Shown: positions 5,582-8,777 of the stretch, piece after piece
Position numbering within the stretch: the first letter of the stretch is position 1
Layout of the letters: each line of letters opens with the position of its first letter
Assembly (NCBI GenBank): GCA_016210295.1
Contig: JACQUM010000037.1
Span: forward strand, 1-8,777
DNA length: 8,777 bases
DNA from: Chloroflexota bacterium
Lineage (GTDB): Bacteria > Chloroflexota > Dehalococcoidia > UBA6926 > JACQUM01
Direction: 5' to 3'
Notes under the pieces: generated by a model
The model's input: the letters and a program-made list of their open reading frames with translations, nothing else
Databases searched by the model: none
What the model was told of the DNA's origin: nothing
Program-made: the position numbers and the translations under genes

Positions 5582-5622
5582 GAGAGGGGGACGGAAGGTC
5601 CTCCACCTTCCGTCCCCCTCTC
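5582..5622 (+). repeat. Perfect 18-bp hairpin in the nrdR-nrdJ spacer
   Basis: The arms GAGAGGGGGACGGAAGGT (5582-5599) and ACCTTCCGTCCCCCTCTC (5605-5622) are exact reverse complements with a 5-nt loop. A G-T pair can extend the base. No T-run follows on either strand, so it is not a canonical intrinsic terminator. It could act as an RNA stability or processing element, a rho-linked pause, or a REP-type repeat. The nrdJ start is 76 nt downstream. Elsewhere the spacer (5451-5698) holds only the short peptide frame and the nrdJ ribosome binding site. Confidence 0.85.
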
Positions 5623-5698
5623 TGCGCCTATTGGCCGAGCGGACTCATTCGTCTATTACAGAGCGAGTTCTTGACACCATCGTGAGAGGAGCCCCGTC

Positions 5699-8425
5699 AT
5701 GGCCCGCGAGAGAAGCGAGGTCCAGACCGATATCAAGGCCGCCAACCGGAACGCCCTTCTCCCAGCCGTCGCCGAAGCGCTGAGCGAGCGGGGGATCGAG
5801 GCGCCTACCCAACGGCAGGCCATCGGCCAGGACACGCTCGGGCAGCTCCGTCGCAAAGGCGGTGACCTCGCCCCTCTCCCCGGCCTCGACGCCCTCCCCG
5901 CTGATGAACCCAGCCGGAAGTACGTTCGCGGTCTCGTCGCGGAGAAGGCCAAGGGCGCCGGCAACGGCCAGGCCAAGAGGGCCCGAAGACGGGGGAAGGG
6001 TGCCTCCTCCATTACCTGGGATGCCTCCGACGAGCCCGATCCCCGGGAGTGGCTGTCTGAGAACGCCATGGCCGTCCTCCAGCGCCGCTATTTGGCCAAG
6101 GATAGGGAAGGAGAGGTGGTGGAGGAGCCGAAGGGAATGTTCCTGCGGGTCGCCCGCACCATCGCTGCGGTGGAGGCCACCTACAACCCCAAGGCTGACC
6201 TCGATGAGTGGACGCGGACCTTCTACCGCCTCATGGCCAACCTGGAGTTCGTCCCCAACTCCCCCACGCTCATGAACGCGGGCCGGGAGCTGGGCCAGCT
6301 CTCCGCATGTTTCGTCCTGCCGGTGGGCGACTCCATCGCCGATATCTTCGACGCGGTGAAGTATACCGCTCAGATCCACAAGTCGGGGGGAGGGACGGGC
6401 TTCGCCTTCTCCCGCCTCCGGCCCGAAGGAGACGTGGTGGGCTCCACAGGCGGCATCGCCAGCGGCCCGGTCTCCTTCATGAAGATCTTCGACGCCGCCA
6501 CGGAGCAGGTGAAGCAGGGCGGGACGCGCCGCGGCGCCAACATGGGCATCCTCAAGGTCACCCATCCGGACATCCTCCGGTTCATTCACATGAAGGAGGA
6601 TGGCAAGACCCTCCAGAACTTCAACATCTCTGTCGCGGTCACGGAGGAGTTCATGCGCGCCGCCGAGGAGGGCCGCGACTACGACCTCGTCAACCCCCGT
6701 GGTGGCAAAGTCACCGGCCAACTCAACGCCCGAGATGTCTTCCGCCAGATCGTCGAGGCCGCCTGGAGGACGGGCGACCCTGGCCTCGTCTTCCTGGACC
6801 GCATCAACGCGGAGAACCCGACGCCCCTTCTGGGAGAGATCGAGTCCACCAATCCCTGCGGGGAGCAGCCTCTCCTGCCTTACGAGAGCTGCAACCTGGG
6901 TTCCATCAACCTGAACGCTGTCCTACGCCCCGCCGCTACTGGAGGGTCGGAGATCGACTGGGAGAAGCTGGACCGCCTGGTGCGTCTCTCTGTCCGCTTC
7001 CTGGACAACGTCATCGACGCCAACCACTATCCCATCCCTCAGATAGACGAGATGTCCAAGATGACGCGACGGATCGGCCTGGGGGTCATGGGCTGGGCCG
7101 ATATCCTCGTTCGTCTGGGCACGCCCTACAATTCTGAGGAGGCCCTGGAGCTGGGCGAGAGGCTCATGACCTTCCTCCAGGACGTTTCTCTCGATGCCTC
7201 GCGGGACCTGGCGGAGGAGCGAGGCGCCTTCCCGGCCTACAAGGGCTCCCGCTACGATGTGCCTGGCGCCCGGCCCATGCGGAACTCCGCCCCCACCACC
7301 ATCGCTCCCACCGGGACCATCAGCATCATCGCCAACTGCTCCAGCGGCATCGAGCCCCTCTTCGCCCTCTCCTACGTCCGCAACGTCATGGACCGGACGA
7401 GGCTGGTGGAGGTCAATCCCTGGTTCGAGCCGGTCGCCAAGGAGCGCGGCTTCTACTCCCCGGAGCTCATGGAGAGGCTGGCCGAGGTGGGAAGCTGCCA
7501 CGGTATGGCAGAGGTGCCGGAAGACATCCAGCGGGTCTTCGTCACCTCCCACGACATCACCCCAGATTGGCATGTCCGGATGCAGGCCGCCTTCCAGCGC
7601 CACACGGACAACGCCGTCTCCAAGACGATCAACTTCTCCAACGAGGCCAGTATCCAAGACGTGGAGACGGCGTACATACTGGCCTACCGCCTCCGCTGCA
7701 AGGGGATTACTATCTATCGGGATGGCTCCAAGACGGAGCAGGTCCTCTCCACAGGCAAGACGGCCAAGGTGAGCGAGCCAGCGACCGAGGAGAGGGTAGT
7801 TCTCTCTCACGCAGCGCTCCTCACTCCTCGGGAGCGACCCCGCGAACTGCAGGGCGTCACCGAGCGCGTCCGCACCGGCCACGGCAACATGTACGTCAAC
7901 GTCACCTTCGACGAAAAGGGACGCCCCTTCGAGGTCTTCTCCACCCTGGGCAAGGCTGGTGGCTGCGATGCCGCCGAGCTGGAGGCTGTCTCCCGCCTCG
8001 TCTCCCTGGCCCTGCGCAGTGGCATCGATCCCGTTCAGGTCGTGGAGCAGCTCAGCGGCATCACCTGCGCCCATCCCCGGTGGGACGAGGGCGTTTTGGT
8101 CCGCTCCGTGCCGGACGCCGTGGCCTTGGCGTTGCGCCGCTACGTCGGCGGACACACTCCCGAGGCGCCTGCTCCCGAAAAGCCCGAGCACTTCGAGCCG
8201 AGGCCGCGCGAGGAGCACCCCAGGGAGCCGGAGGCCGTTCAGGCCCCCTTCCCAGGCATCACACCCGTACCCGCCAGGCCGCATCTGAACGGCAACGGCC
8301 ACAAGGCCTTCTCCAGCATCGAGGCGCTGGGAGTGAGAGGCGCTCAGTGTCCCGATTGTCCGGGGGTCCTGGAGTTCGTGGAGGGGTGTATGCTCTGCCG
8401 CTCTTGCGGCTACTCTCAATGTTGA
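5699..8425 (+). CDS. nrdJ: Adenosylcobalamin-dependent (class II) ribonucleotide reductase
   Basis: NrdJ reduces ribonucleotides to deoxyribonucleotides using a cobalamin-derived thiyl radical, without a separate radical subunit and independent of oxygen. The 908 residues contain, in order: an N-terminal extension (1-117) with a Lys/Arg-rich stretch near 95-103; the large-subunit start WLSENAMAVLQRRYL (118-132); SACF with Cys204, the first redox cysteine; NPCGEQ (385-390) with Asn385, radical Cys387 and Glu389; SCNLGSINL with redox partner Cys398; and the phosphate-binding PTGTISIIANCSSGIEPLF (537-555). A TSCPD domain follows (about 719-825). The C-terminal tail has Cys884, 887, 897, 900, 903 and 908 in a zinc-ribbon-like pattern typical of NrdJ, likely used to re-reduce the active site. 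There is no ATP-cone. The ATG has GAGAGGAG 7 nt upstream. It lies downstream of nrdR and ends before a strong terminator. Confidence 0.97.
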   Translation: MARERSEVQTDIKAANRNALLPAVAEALSERGIEAPTQRQAIGQDTLGQLRRKGGDLAPLPGLDALPADEPSRKYVRGLVAEKAKGAGNGQAKRARRRGKGASSITWDASDEPDPREWLSENAMAVLQRRYLAKDREGEVVEEPKGMFLRVARTIAAVEATYNPKADLDEWTRTFYRLMANLEFVPNSPTLMNAGRELGQLSACFVLPVGDSIADIFDAVKYTAQIHKSGGGTGFAFSRLRPEGDVVGSTGGIASGPVSFMKIFDAATEQVKQGGTRRGANMGILKVTHPDILRFIHMKEDGKTLQNFNISVAVTEEFMRAAEEGRDYDLVNPRGGKVTGQLNARDVFRQIVEAAWRTGDPGLVFLDRINAENPTPLLGEIESTNPCGEQPLLPYESCNLGSINLNAVLRPAATGGSEIDWEKLDRLVRLSVRFLDNVIDANHYPIPQIDEMSKMTRRIGLGVMGWADILVRLGTPYNSEEALELGERLMTFLQDVSLDASRDLAEERGAFPAYKGSRYDVPGARPMRNSAPTTIAPTGTISIIANCSSGIEPLFALSYVRNVMDRTRLVEVNPWFEPVAKERGFYSPELMERLAEVGSCHGMAEVPEDIQRVFVTSHDITPDWHVRMQAAFQRHTDNAVSKTINFSNEASIQDVETAYILAYRLRCKGITIYRDGSKTEQVLSTGKTAKVSEPATEERVVLSHAALLTPRERPRELQGVTERVRTGHGNMYVNVTFDEKGRPFEVFSTLGKAGGCDAAELEAVSRLVSLALRSGIDPVQVVEQLSGITCAHPRWDEGVLVRSVPDAVALALRRYVGGHTPEAPAPEKPEHFEPRPREEHPREPEAVQAPFPGITPVPARPHLNGNGHKAFSSIEALGVRGAQCPDCPGVLEFVEGCMLCRSCGYSQC

Positions 8426-8456
8426 AAACTACCTAACCATTCTGTCCCCCCTGCGC

Positions 8457-8497
8457 GGCCTCGCCCGCTTCCCCCCAGGCGGGCGAGGCCTTTTTTT
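8457..8497 (+). terminator. Rho-independent terminator of nrdJ
   Basis: A perfect 12-bp GC-rich stem (GGCCTCGCCCGC at 8457-8468 with GCGGGCGAGGCC at 8479-8490) with a 10-nt loop is followed directly by seven T residues (8491-8497). It begins 32 nt after the nrdJ stop, the expected position for the end of the nrdR-nrdJ transcript. Confidence 0.95.
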
Positions 8498-8534
8498 GGG
8501 GAGGGGGTGTCTTCCCATACTTGGAAGATCACTC

Positions 8535-8593
8535 TTCGATAGGCTCAGGGCGAGTGGACTCTCTCCTCCACGCTTATGGTGAGCCTCATCGAA
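8535..8593. repeat. REP-like imperfect palindrome (TTCGAT-AGGCTCA ... TGAGCCT-ATCGAA)
   Basis: The arms TTCGATAGGCTCA (8535-8547) and TGAGCCTCATCGAA (8580-8593) pair over 6 + 7 bp with a one-base bulge (C8587). An inner GTGG/CCAC pair (8554-8557, 8568-8571) follows after an internal loop. Hairpins with GGCTCA/TGAGCC arms bounded by TTCGA are a common style of repetitive extragenic palindrome in environmental bacteria. This is a recollection of pattern, not a search result. Confidence 0.6.
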
Positions 8594-8626
8594 ACGTTAG
8601 GGACGCCTCTGCCCTCACCCCCTATG

Positions 8627-8659
8627 TCCCCCTCTCCCGCGCGCCGCGGGAGAGGGGGA
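8627..8659. repeat. Perfect 15-bp palindrome with 3-nt loop
   Basis: TCCCCCTCTCCCGCG (8627-8641) and CGCGGGAGAGGGGGA (8645-8659) are exact reverse complements around CGC. C-rich CCCTCACCCCC precedes it, as in many extragenic CCCTCTCCC-type palindromic repeats. No T-run follows, so termination is not indicated. Confidence 0.75.
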
Positions 8660-8728
8660 AGAGAATAGAGAATGGAGGACACCCCCAGACCCCCGCCAAA
8701 GGTGCTTGGCCCCTCTGGACTCCCCCAA

Positions 8729-8757
8729 GAGGAGAGCCTTGTCACAAGGCTCTCCTC
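8729..8757. repeat. Perfect 14-bp palindrome near the right edge, possible terminator
   Basis: GAGGAGAGCCTTGT (8729-8742) and ACAAGGCTCTCCTC (8744-8757) are exact reverse complements around one base, so the RNA would form a hairpin with a small loop. CCTTT follows on the plus strand, too short a T-run for a confident intrinsic terminator. It could end a leftward gene lying beyond the window or be another extragenic repeat. Confidence 0.6.
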
Positions 8758-8777
8758 CCTTTGAACACGATCAAGAC

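Larger units (their letters stand above)
8503..8686. mobile_element. MITE-like 184-bp non-coding unit with 13-bp terminal inverted repeats
   Basis: GGGGGTGTCTTCC (8503-8515) and GGAGGACACCCCC (8674-8686) are inverted copies with one mismatch. Between them sit two further palindromes (8535-8593 and 8627-8659) and no plausible gene. No target-site duplication is obvious. This looks like a palindromic repeat cluster or small MITE-like insertion rather than a single-copy regulatory region. Copy number elsewhere in the genome would decide. The whole stretch 8498-8777 is otherwise gene-free. Confidence 0.4.

Noticed and set aside
5671..5676. TTGACA upstream of nrdJ as a separate promoter
   Set aside because: The matching -10 would fall inside or after the nrdJ ribosome binding site and start codon, so it cannot drive the annotated gene.
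5451..5698. Cobalamin riboswitch before the B12-dependent nrdJ
   Set aside because: No GCCACTG-type B12 box and too little space; the spacer holds only the short frame and one simple hairpin.
6923..8419. 498-codon minus-strand frame within nrdJ
   Set aside because: It is a shadow of nrdJ, which has clear catalytic motifs in its own frame; the same applies to the minus-strand frame at 5645-6721.
8545..8745. 66-codon minus-strand frame after nrdJ
   Set aside because: It translates through the palindromic repeats (LPRRAGEGDIGGEG-type artefact), with no ribosome binding site or family resemblance.

Overview
The window is a compact, high-GC bacterial chromosome segment with two divergent gene blocks and no phage, plasmid or CRISPR content. 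The adenosylcobalamin-dependent (class II) ribonucleotide reductase with its regulator NrdR, GTG/TTG starts beside good Shine-Dalgarno sequences, a PadR/HAAS membrane pair and REP-like palindromes would fit an uncultured Chloroflexota (Dehalococcoidia-like) genome. That placement is inference only; there is no rRNA or marker phylogeny here.

Leftward block (minus strand, read from about 4750 down to 1): a CinA-C/PncC-like protein, proC (last step of proline synthesis), a YggT-family membrane protein, an MtnX-like HAD phosphatase, a PadR regulator, an HAAS-domain polytopic membrane protein, a divergent PlsY-like membrane protein, and the first 40 codons of a leucyl aminopeptidase (pepA) that runs off the left edge. 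Gaps are 9-66 nt inside the block and 124 nt before pepA. Several genes may therefore share transcripts, with possible extra start points before proC and pepA.

Intergenic control region (4676-4910): a leftward promoter candidate, a rightward promoter candidate and four NrdR-box-like 16-mers arranged as two pairs. Each pair has a 31-bp centre-to-centre spacing, the usual geometry of NrdR operators. NrdR probably regulates its own gene and nrdJ, and possibly the leftward block.

Rightward block (4911-8497): nrdR, then a 248-nt spacer holding a possible 15-residue lysine-rich peptide and a perfect 18-bp hairpin, then a 908-codon nrdJ ending in a textbook rho-independent terminator. NrdR carries the ATP-cone (nucleotide sensor) and represses RNR genes. 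NrdJ makes deoxynucleotides using cobalamin and carries a TSCPD domain and a C-terminal six-cysteine tail.

Right end (8498-8777): no gene. It holds a 184-bp MITE-like unit with 13-bp terminal inverted repeats enclosing two internal palindromes, followed by a separate 14-bp palindrome.

I see no clearly new multi-gene system. The points most worth checking are the CinA-like protein lacking the ESCTGG serine, the PlsY-like protein lacking conserved motif residues, the double NrdR operator, and the peptide plus hairpin between nrdR and nrdJ.
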